A stretch of 5,688 bases of DNA, taken from the NCBI GenBank assembly GCA_021820825.1, contig JAKADD010000185.1:1-5688 (forward strand), given 5' to 3'. Source of the stretch: Bacillota bacterium (GTDB lineage: Bacteria > Bacillota > Bacilli > Alicyclobacillales > SLC66). Under the pieces are notes generated by a model. It was not told the origin of the DNA. It did not search any database and was given only the letters and a program-made list of their open reading frames with translations. Numbering within the stretch: position 1 is the stretch's first letter; every line of letters begins with the position of its first letter. This document shows positions 1 through 4,817 of this stretch, one piece after another. The position numbers and the translations under genes are program-made.

Positions 1-659
1 TCCACCTGAACGTCTGCGTTGCCGTGGACGATCAGCAGCGGCGTATGAATGTCAGACGCGCGCCAGAGTGGCGAACGTTCCCGGTACGCAGCGGGCGCTT
101 TCGTTGGACTTCCGCCGGTGATCCGTTTTAACATGCGACGCAGATCGACCCGCTGTTCATAGGTGAGCGCCAGATCCGCGACGCCTCCGTGCGTGACTGT
201 CGCGTGTACATTCAGATCCTCCATGGCGCAGAACAGGGCCAGAGGACCTCCTCGTGAAAATCCATAAACCGCCACGCGATCAGAGTCCACGATGGCCAGT
301 TCCTGCAGCAGCAGCACTGCGGCGAATGCGTCCGCACGATCATGCAGGCCAAAATCTTCACGCCCCTCGCCGCTTTCGTTGCCCCGATATGTAGGAGCAA
401 GCACCACGGCGTCGCGGCGCGCAAATCGTATGAGCCAATCTTCTTTAACCATGCCTACGCGACCCATTCCGCCGCGCAAGTAGAGAAATCCTGGGAGAGG
501 CTCTGTCGCATTTTCCACTGCATCGCGTCGATAGGCGAGATACGCGGTTTGTCTGAGTCCATCCGCGCGATAGGTGAGATGGTATATGGCGATCTCTGGA
601 TCTACAGACGGATGCGGATGAACAGCGAGCAGCGATGGTATGGACAGCCATTCTGGCAA
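1..659 (-). CDS. S9-type (prolyl oligopeptidase-like) alpha/beta hydrolase, C-terminus beyond window
   Basis: The frame is open from 659 to the window edge and gives 219 residues. It reads as the catalytic domain of an S9-type serine peptidase/hydrolase, without a beta-propeller in front. An oxyanion-type YLRGGMG stretch lies at residues 60-66, APTYRGNESG at 88-97, the nucleophile elbow GFSRGG at 133-138 (Ser135), and LLIVHGNADVQV at 208-219, which supplies the family's catalytic Asp216. The catalytic His should lie just past the window edge. The start is a TTG preceded by GGAGG at the ideal 7-nt spacing; the frame contains no ATG near its beginning. No signal peptide is visible, so it is probably cytoplasmic. 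The substrate (peptide or ester) cannot be told from sequence. It is transcribed divergently from the selenoprotein gene. The fold call is firm; the exact activity is not. Confidence 0.88.
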   Translation of the reverse strand, partial: MPEWLSIPSLLAVHPHPSVDPEIAIYHLTYRADGLRQTAYLAYRRDAVENATEPLPGFLYLRGGMGRVGMVKEDWLIRFARRDAVVLAPTYRGNESGEGREDFGLHDRADAFAAVLLLQELAIVDSDRVAVYGFSRGGPLALFCAMEDLNVHATVTHGGVADLALTYEQRVDLRRMLKRITGGSPTKAPAAYRERSPLWRASDIHTPLLIVHGNADVQV

Positions 660-666
660 CACGATC

Positions 667-671
667 CCTCC
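667..671 (-). promoter_or_regulatory. Ribosome binding site GGAGG that fixes a TTG start
   Basis: On the minus strand GGAGG is followed by 7 nt (GATCGTG) and then TTG. The GTG directly before the TTG would sit only 4 nt from the site, too close. This makes the TTG at 659 the best start for the hydrolase. Confidence 0.7.
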
Positions 672-722
672 AGCGCATGGACCGCCATCTGGAACACATC
701 CGTCGGTTCCTGTGGCTGAATT

Positions 723-731
723 TGTTATAAT
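723..731 (+). promoter_or_regulatory. Extended -10 promoter element for the selenoprotein gene
   Basis: TGTTATAAT is a perfect TGnTATAAT extended -10 box in an AT-rich patch of an otherwise GC-rich stretch. No good -35 hexamer is found 16-18 nt upstream, which is typical of extended -10 promoters. Transcription would start near 738, giving a leader of about 58 nt before the GTG at 796. The same patch read in reverse (TATAAC) could serve the divergent hydrolase, but that is weaker. Confidence 0.5.
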
Positions 732-752
732 AAAGAGTGTGCCATGATCGCT

Positions 753-766
753 ATGGTGAGTACCAT
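753..766. repeat. Short inverted repeat in the selenoprotein leader
   Basis: ATGGT-GAGT-ACCAT is a perfect 5-bp inverted repeat with a 4-nt loop, placed between the extended -10 and the start codon. It could be a small leader hairpin or an operator half-site pair, but an arm this short may be chance. Confidence 0.25.
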
Positions 767-795
767 GACGCCAATAGAACAATGAGGTGGACAAC

Positions 796-1494
796 GTGTC
801 GGTTCAACTATCGCGCAAGACCATTCCCTACACGCCTGTAGCAAAGCAACTCAGGCAGATGACGATCATGATTGTCTCTACCGCAGGTATTCATTTGCGG
901 TCACAGGAACCGTATAACCGCGCGGGCGACGCTACGTATCGGGTCATTCCGGGCGATGTCTCCGTAGCGGATCTGACAGTGACGCACGGCGCTCCCATTG
1001 AACATTACAACTGGGAAGAGCCGCGACGGGATCCGAACACGATCTTTCCGATCGATCGGTTGCGTGAACTGGTGGAGCAGGGCTATATCGCGGCAACGGC
1101 CGAAAAGCATCTGTCCATGATGGGGTATGCCATGCGGCTGAACGAGATTATGGCCGTCACTGCGCCCGAGATCGCCAAAGAAGTGGATCGCTCACGGGCG
1201 GACGCAGTTCTTCTCACGGCTGGCTGACCGCTTTGCCATCGAACCGTGGTCACGGTTCAGCGCGCCATTGAGATGATTGGCATTCCCACAGTGCTGATTA
1301 CAATCGACCCCGAGCAGTCGGGCCTGATGCGTCCTTCGCGCGCGATACACCCGGAAGGGTTTGCATTTGGCCATTCACTCGGGAAACCGCATGACGAGGC
1401 AACCCAGACAGAGGTTCTGAAAGCAGCATTGCAGCGACTCGTTGCCACCGGTGAACCGGGGCGAATCGAGACTGTGCAGTTCGCCGGTTATTAA
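796..1494 (+). CDS. GrdB/PrdB-family reductase-like selenoprotein with in-frame UGA (Sec144)
   Basis: A single frame of 232 residues is interrupted only by TGA at 1225-1227, read here as selenocysteine (Sec144). Before the TGA come TIPYTPV, an AIVSTAG-like IMIVSTAGIHL, RVIPGDV, LTVTHGAPIEHYN and FPIDRLREL, all hallmarks of the glycine/betaine/sarcosine/D-proline reductase selenoprotein B family. The active site reads TAG-Sec-PLCHRTV, a Sec-x-x-Cys redox pair. The same frame continues with family sequence (IEMIGIPTVLITIDPE, MRPSRAI, FAFGHSLG) to TAA. The start chosen is GTG 796, preceded by GAGGTGG; a GTG at 787 would add three residues but lacks a site. Known relatives do reductive cleavage in Stickland fermentation, but this short form has no GrdA/PrdA partner in view, so the substrate is unknown. 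Sec insertion would need SelA, SelB, SelC and SelD elsewhere in the genome. The alternative is a TGC-to-TGA nonsense mutation. Confidence 0.85.
1225..1262 (+). promoter_or_regulatory. Selenocysteine UGA codon with downstream bacterial SECIS-like stem-loop
   Basis: UGA (1225-1227) is followed by C, a poor termination context. After 13 nt comes a perfect 7-bp stem, GAACCGT (1241-1247) with ACGGTTC (1252-1258), closed by a GGTC apical loop (1248-1251). A lower 4-bp helix, CGCT (1229-1232) with AGCG (1259-1262), brackets it with an 8-nt 5' internal loop. The loop lies 20 nt after the UGA. Known bacterial SECIS elements, such as E. coli fdhF, also put a G(G)UC-type loop on a short stem about 18-20 nt after UGA, where SelB binds. 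The function is inferred from this geometry. Confidence 0.75.
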
Positions 1495-1514
1495 GCGGGC
1501 TCCGCTACTTTTCT
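1494..1514 (+). terminator. Weak terminator-like hairpin after the selenoprotein gene
   Basis: AGCGG-GCT-CCGCT (1494-1506) is a 5-bp GC-rich hairpin followed by ACTTTTCT. It begins at the last base of the selenoprotein stop codon and overlaps the stop of the convergent gene. The stem is short, so the terminator may be inefficient. Confidence 0.35.
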
Positions 1515-1849
1515 CTGTCGATATGTTCGCGCGTCAGTTCAGCAGACTCCTCGTCTGCGTCAGGCTGCGTCCGGTACAGGATGTTCAGGTCGTTTATCCG
1601 GCTTGCATAATCCGATATTTCGTTCATCAAAACGACCGTCCGTTCCCAGTTCTCCTCGTGCTGCAATGACTGGTTCCGGCTGTCGATCTCGGTTTCAAAT
1701 TCGGCCACCACTCCTGGTATGCGCCCACGCATGGGCTCCCACAGTTCGAGGATGTGGATCCGTTCGGCGAGGCTGTATTCGTGCCATTCTCTTTGCAGGT
1801 TTGGAATGTCAATGCGCAGTCGTTCGTCAAAATGAAACAGTTCTTTCAT
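1505..1849 (-). CDS. Conserved-looking small helical protein of unknown function
   Basis: This encodes 114 residues that I do not recognise. The protein is soluble, strongly charged (many Glu, Asp and Arg) and predicted mostly helical. A WHEYSLAERIHILELWEPMRG segment lies at residues 22-42. A long amphipathic helix follows (about 47-90), including EFETEIDSR, EENWERTVVLMNEI and ASRINDL, with the look of a two-helix coiled coil. The acidic C-terminal tail is probably disordered. The gene is believable because an AAGAGGAGG ribosome binding site (GGAGG at 1859-1863) sits 9 nt before the ATG, the ORF has coding-type composition, and it packs 10 bp from the convergent selenoprotein stop. No enzymatic motif, Cys pair or membrane segment is visible. 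I assign no function. Confidence 0.75.
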   Translation of the reverse strand: MKELFHFDERLRIDIPNLQREWHEYSLAERIHILELWEPMRGRIPGVVAEFETEIDSRNQSLQHEENWERTVVLMNEISDYASRINDLNILYRTQPDADEESAELTREHIDREK

Positions 1850-1908
1850 TTGCTGGCGCCTCCTCTTATAGAAAACAGTTTCTTGAATTGTTGCGAAAAC
1901 ACGGGTGT

Positions 1909-2001
1909 CTCAGCCTGGCAGGATTCATATGCTGCGCCCGTCGCGAGTTCGGCGCAGCCGTGTCTGAGCAGGGGCGCAGCATATGAATCCTGCCAGGCGA
2001 G
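1909..2001. repeat. Long perfect inverted repeat (27-bp arms, 32-nt loop)
   Basis: Arms 1913-1939 and 1972-1998 are perfect reverse complements. CTC (1909-1911) with GAG (1999-2001) extends the stem past one bulged A. The 32-nt loop contains GGCGCAGC (1951-1958), a second copy of the right-arm sequence at 1973-1980. The left-arm GCTGCGCC (1931-1938) can therefore pair either with the far copy in the long stem or with the near copy in an 8-bp hairpin. On the plus strand the long stem is followed by CTTTT (2002-2006), which is terminator-like. It lies between two divergent genes, where an ordinary terminator is not expected. No target-site duplication is visible, so a MITE is possible but unproven. 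Confidence 0.85.
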
Positions 2002-2034
2002 CTTTTGCTGCTGCAATTCATTGGCGCTATCGTG

Positions 2035-2040
2035 TACAAT
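2035..2040 (+). promoter_or_regulatory. Possible -10 box for the ArnE-like transporter gene
   Basis: TACAAT lies 35 nt before the chosen start codon and just downstream of the long hairpin. The -35 position at 17-nt spacing (TGCAAT) matches poorly, so this is a tentative call. Confidence 0.3.
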
Positions 2041-2074
2041 GAATGCGATGAATCTGCCGCAGGGAGAGAACTGG

Positions 2075-2425
2075 ATGCTGCTTTATATTATGGTGCTGGT
2101 CAATGTGGTGCTCTTGGTGACTGGCCAATTGTTGTTCAAACTGGGATTGGATCGCACTGGCGCCCTGACGCTGCACAACCTGCTTGCGGTTTTTCTGTCT
2201 CCGCTGATATGGGCTGGCCTTGTTCTGTATGTGATTGCAACAGTCATATGGTTCTACGTTCTGTCGCGCGCGCAGTTGAATGTGGTGTATCCGCTGCAGA
2301 GCATTTCTTATATTTTAGCGTTAGTTTTGTCGATTGTCATCTTGCATGAACAGGCGACTCCGCTTCGCTGGGTGGGAACTGTCGTGATCCTGATCGGCGT
2401 CGTCCTCGTGCAGATACGCGCCTGA
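2075..2425 (+). CDS. Four-helix EamA-half / ArnE-ArnF-like transporter subunit
   Basis: The product has 116 residues and is almost entirely four transmembrane helices (about 2-20, 34-55, 62-82 and 94-113). TM1 ends in TGQLLFKLGL, the GQ-x-x-x-K signature of EamA halves and of ArnE/ArnF-type polyprenyl-phosphate-sugar flippase subunits. It lacks the TM1 glutamate of EmrE-type small multidrug exporters, so a drug-export label is less likely. TM3 carries LNVVYPLQSISYILALVLS, and TM4 (RWVGTVVILIGVVLVQ) matches the usual family ending. The start ATG at 2075 has AGGGAGAG 6-13 nt upstream. Longer in-frame starts run back through the hairpin region and lack a site. The protein probably works as a homodimer or with another half. 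Its 3' end overlaps the convergent glycosyltransferase gene by 89 bp. Substrate transfer of a lipid-linked sugar is inference. Confidence 0.82.
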   Translation: MLLYIMVLVNVVLLVTGQLLFKLGLDRTGALTLHNLLAVFLSPLIWAGLVLYVIATVIWFYVLSRAQLNVVYPLQSISYILALVLSIVILHEQATPLRWVGTVVILIGVVLVQIRA

Positions 2426-3824
2426 CGGATTGGCGGGGGTTTCCCGGGTCGCCTGCGAGCAACAGCACAAAAGCAACGGCAATGAGCGGATCGACGCGCA
2501 TGAGATAACGGTCCAGACTGGACGCGTGCAGAGCCTGAAATGCCGGAAAGACAATCATATAGGCGGCGAACAGGTAGGCGATCTGGGCGAAGACGAGCGC
2601 GCACAGGAAATACAGTTCGCGTCTCCTGGAAAAAAGCGTCGCGATGACCAGAATGACAAAAAATACGCCAATGGGATACGTATGCAGATTGGAAATCGTA
2701 TTCCACACGGAGCTCCACACCGTGGTTATGAATGGCGGGCGCAGTCGGTGGTCGATGGTGCTCCAGGACAGACGGGTGATCCAGCCCGCTCTGGCGTGAT
2801 AGTGGTCTTTGAAGTATAACCAGAGAAGAGCGGGAAGGGCCGCCGCGACTAATGCGATCGCCCAGGATGCAAGACGTCCTTTGTGGGTGGCCCCGATCCC
2901 CGCAAGCCACAGCAGAACCAGTGTGAAAATGGCTACGTAGGACCCATCGACGCGCAGGAAAGTCGAGAGACCGAGAAACAGTCCGCATAAAGCGAGGTCG
3001 CTCCGCTTCAGTGTGCGCAACCACGCCATCCCATACAGAACCCCCAACACGTAGGTATCCATGAAGGCCATTTCGCCAAAGGCAAGCCAGTTATACAGCA
3101 GAAGCGTTTTCGTACCCCATACGGTTATGGCGATGGCCAGCAGCGCGAGCAATCGACTGACGCGCAGGCGAATCAACAGGCTGTAAATGGTGAGCAGCGT
3201 TGCGGCTGTGAGGAGCGGAGAGATCCATTTGGCTTGTGCGATGGAGATCTTCCCAATCAAATGATAGCACCACGCCGCGAGATACGGGAATCCAAGGGGA
3301 TAGCTCGCATACGCGTTATGGAGCAGCACCGTGCTTCTGCCGCCCGCCAGGGTGATCAGTTTCGCCGCATACAGCCAAAACGAGTATTCATCCCAACCAA
3401 ACAGAGGTTTTGCGGCGCCAGCGGCCATCTGATACAGGAAGATCGCGATTGCGATCACCAGAGCGACCATGGCGACGCGCGTCAGAATAGATTGTTTTTC
3501 AATGTCGCTTTCGTGCTTGCGTGCGCGTCTGGACGATCTGCCTGTGCCTTTTCGCCCACGCCAGGCTGGACCAGCTTCGACTGCGATTCCGATTGCCAGA
3601 GCCAGCAGCAGAACTCCAAAAAACGCCAGACCTGCGCCGCTTTGCGCGAGTACTGGGAGGCCCCAGAAGGTGTTGGCGACAAACAGCAACAGCGGCAACG
3701 CGGTGGAGCCCGCGACAAATCCGGCCGGGATCCGCTCCGCAAGGGCAAGACCGAATGGCCGCAACAGCAGGAATCCGACTGCAGTGAGCGTGACGATAAA
3801 CAGTGTCCAGCCAACCCAGATCAC
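2337..3824 (-). CDS. GT39-like (GT-C) polytopic membrane glycosyltransferase
   Basis: This 495-residue protein has roughly a dozen membrane helices. It carries GT-C marks: GWDEYSFW at 143-150 (Asp145 and Glu146) in a non-cytoplasmic loop after TM4, where family 39 enzymes hold their catalytic acidic residues; YPLGFPYL at 175-182; GEMAFMDTYVLG at 250-261; FLRVDGSY at 289-296; and DRYLMRVDP at 438-446. Such enzymes use polyprenyl-phosphate sugars to glycosylate lipids, polymers or proteins outside the membrane. A basic loop (about 89-103) would be cytoplasmic. The GTG start overlaps the upstream stop as GTGA, implying translational coupling; a GGTGG-like site precedes it. Residues from about 461 onward are an Arg-rich tail whose DNA lies partly inside the opposite transporter gene, so the tail is likely unconserved. 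Acceptor and sugar are unknown. Confidence 0.85.
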   Translation of the reverse strand: MIWVGWTLFIVTLTAVGFLLLRPFGLALAERIPAGFVAGSTALPLLLFVANTFWGLPVLAQSGAGLAFFGVLLLALAIGIAVEAGPAWRGRKGTGRSSRRARKHESDIEKQSILTRVAMVALVIAIAIFLYQMAAGAAKPLFGWDEYSFWLYAAKLITLAGGRSTVLLHNAYASYPLGFPYLAAWCYHLIGKISIAQAKWISPLLTAATLLTIYSLLIRLRVSRLLALLAIAITVWGTKTLLLYNWLAFGEMAFMDTYVLGVLYGMAWLRTLKRSDLALCGLFLGLSTFLRVDGSYVAIFTLVLLWLAGIGATHKGRLASWAIALVAAALPALLWLYFKDHYHARAGWITRLSWSTIDHRLRPPFITTVWSSVWNTISNLHTYPIGVFFVILVIATLFSRRRELYFLCALVFAQIAYLFAAYMIVFPAFQALHASSLDRYLMRVDPLIAVAFVLLLAGDPGNPRQSVRRVSARGRRRSGSRQFPPSEAESPVHAR

Positions 3825-4351
3825 GGCGCTCTCACCACCAACGACAGCGCAGATGCAAGCGTCGCTCCGGCCAGCAGTTTCTTGCGCTGGACGCGATACA
3901 GATAAAGACCGTTTGCGGGCGCGTGCAACAGCCGGAGAATCGCTGGGTGGTCAATGGCAATCACGTAACTGACATGACGGTTCAGCATAATGCGCCGCAG
4001 CGAGGCCGCCTGTGTGAAGCGGGGGATATTCCAGACGTAGCCGCCCTGATTCAGGTCGCTCCAGGACCAATAATCCACGAATGAGAGAGGGTACAGCAGG
4101 TAGCGCACGCGATAGAAATTGTCGCCGCCGTCGATGCCATTCAGATACAGTACAGTGAGTCTGGAGGTGAGCGGCAAGTGGGCGCGTACGAGATTGGCGA
4201 CCTGTTGCGCCTGTCTGTCTGGTCGGGCGCTTTGGGCGAGGGAGTGCGCAATAGTTTGCGGCACGGTCGTAAATGACTGCCACGCTGCCGTGACGATCCA
4301 TAGACAGGTGAGCAGGATTGCAATCTGTTTTATGACTGGCCGCGCTTTCAT
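3821..4351 (-). CDS. Membrane-anchored extracytoplasmic protein, partner of the GT-C enzyme
   Basis: The product has 176 residues with an N-terminal signal anchor (about residues 7-25, IKQIAILLTCLWIVTAAW, after a basic MKARP) and an outside domain. A second hydrophobic stretch (159-173) is too short to be sure of. The domain holds TVLYLNGIDGGDNFYRVRYLLYP (66-88, with Arg83-Tyr84), YWSWSDLNQGGYVW (94-107) and a VSYVIAID strand (128-134). It resembles the soluble extracytoplasmic portions of GT39-like proteins, as if that domain were encoded separately. The start at 4351 is chosen because GGGGG lies 8 nt upstream and a good sigma-A promoter lies just beyond it. A longer frame back to 4588 would include that promoter and has no membrane anchor at its front. 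It is the first gene of a two-gene operon with the glycosyltransferase. Function is inferred from coupling only. Confidence 0.78.
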   Translation of the reverse strand: MKARPVIKQIAILLTCLWIVTAAWQSFTTVPQTIAHSLAQSARPDRQAQQVANLVRAHLPLTSRLTVLYLNGIDGGDNFYRVRYLLYPLSFVDYWSWSDLNQGGYVWNIPRFTQAASLRRIMLNRHVSYVIAIDHPAILRLLHAPANGLYLYRVQRKKLLAGATLASALSLVVRAP

Positions 4352-4381
4352 GCGATGTTCCCCCTGACTGGAGCCCGCTTT

Positions 4382-4398
4382 ATTGTACTGTTTACAAT
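4382..4398. promoter_or_regulatory. Operator-like palindrome over the -10 box
   Basis: ATTGTA-CTGTT-TACAAT is a perfect 6-bp inverted repeat with a 5-nt centre, covering the -10 hexamer and part of the spacer. A dimeric repressor bound here would block the promoter. One half-site is the -10 box itself, so part of the symmetry is required by the promoter and part may be chance. No regulator is visible in the window. Confidence 0.4.
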
Positions 4399-4410
4399 GC
4401 CGATTGGCAA
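4382..4410 (-). promoter_or_regulatory. Sigma-A promoter of the glycosyltransferase operon
   Basis: On the minus strand TTGCCA (-35, 4405-4410) and TACAAT (-10, 4382-4387) are separated by exactly 17 nt. Transcription would begin near 4375, about 24 nt before the ATG at 4351, and would carry the GGGGG ribosome binding site. Confidence 0.7.
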
Positions 4411-4479
4411 AGCGACGAGTGTCTGGGCGATTTTTTCGCGCGTTGGCATAAGCGCCGCCGGGGCAGCACAGTTCTGTCT

Positions 4480-4509
4480 GCATAGAAAAAATTTCCGCGG
4501 CGCATCCTA
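4480..4509 (+). promoter_or_regulatory. Putative forespore sigma-G-type promoter for the coat genes
   Basis: GCATA (4480-4484) and CATCCTA (4503-4509) are separated by 18 nt. They match the Bacillus sigma-G pattern gyATr-N17/18-cATnnTA. The site lies about 65 nt before the first coat gene, with transcription expected near 4516. No sigma-A pair of similar quality is seen there. The remainder of 4411-4574 holds no gene I can support. Confidence 0.45.
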
Positions 4510-4574
4510 ACGCACGTGAGTGACGCGCGGCAAGGGTTTGTCCGTGTCCGAAAACGAAAGAAAGGGGATTGTTC

Positions 4575-4781
4575 ATGCAACCGCTCACTTCAAAGGAACT
4601 GAATTATGTGAACGACATGCTGGGTGGGGAAGATCTGCTTATCAAACTATGTGTCTCTGCGCAGTCGAATATTTTGCAACCAGAAGCGCAGCAGTTTCTT
4701 CACCACGTCATTGGCGTGCACCAACGCCGCCATGATGAACTGGTGCACACTCTGGAGCAACACGAATCCATTGCTCACTAA
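4575..4781 (+). CDS. Small CotF-like spore coat-type protein
   Basis: The product is 68 residues long and forms two amphipathic helices: LTSKELNYVNDMLGGEDLLIKLCVSA (4-29) and PEAQQFLHHVIGVHQRRHDELVHTLEQH (36-63). The pattern of T-x-K-E-L, then EDLLIK, then a long His/Gln-rich helix is that of the short, coat-associated, ferritin-like/CotF-type helical proteins of spore formers. It has one Cys (Cys26). The ATG at 4575 has AAAGGGG 7 nt upstream; a TTG two codons earlier would sit inside that spacing and is rejected. It lies 36 bp before the larger CotF gene on the same strand, so the two are almost certainly one operon, and the proteins may bind each other. It is expected in the developing spore. 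The family assignment rests on pattern and context rather than a catalytic motif. Confidence 0.8.
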   Translation: MQPLTSKELNYVNDMLGGEDLLIKLCVSAQSNILQPEAQQFLHHVIGVHQRRHDELVHTLEQHESIAH

Positions 4782-4817
4782 TCGGTTGACCAAGCAGTGA
4801 AAGGAAGGTCACAGACC

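Noticed and set aside
342..719. A 125-residue plus-strand ORF at the left end
   Set aside because: It lies almost entirely antisense to the S9 hydrolase, has no ribosome binding site and resembles no protein.
787..1227. A 146-residue stand-alone protein ending at TGA 1225, with a separate downstream gene starting at 1246
   Set aside because: Both halves are in the same frame and belong to one family. The TGA sits at the active-site redox position and is followed by a SECIS-like hairpin, so a single selenoprotein explains the data better.
1864..1887. Sigma-A promoter for the 1505-1849 gene (TATAAG near the ribosome binding site)
   Set aside because: The -10-like box overlaps the ribosome binding site, and no -35 box lies at workable spacing.
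1909..2001. Insertion sequence or CRISPR repeat
   Set aside because: There is only one inverted pair, no transposase, no target-site duplication and no repeated spacer pattern.
1754..2425. A 223-residue version of the transporter with a long N-terminal extension
   Set aside because: The extension runs antisense to the 1505-1849 gene and through the long hairpin. It lacks membrane character and a ribosome binding site; the ATG at 2075 has a good site.
2075..2425. EmrE-type multidrug exporter
   Set aside because: The essential TM1 glutamate is absent and the GQ-x-x-x-K signature fits ArnE/EamA halves better.
2308..3024. Long open frames on both strands inside the glycosyltransferase gene (also around 3234-3972)
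   Set aside because: They are rich in Arg, Gln, His and Cys, without family motifs or ribosome binding sites, and lie wholly within a clearly coding membrane protein frame.
3821..4588. A 255-residue version of the extracytoplasmic protein starting at 4588
   Set aside because: It would contain the operon's own promoter, and its front overlaps the coat gene's start region. The ATG at 4351 has GGGGG upstream and begins a proper signal anchor.
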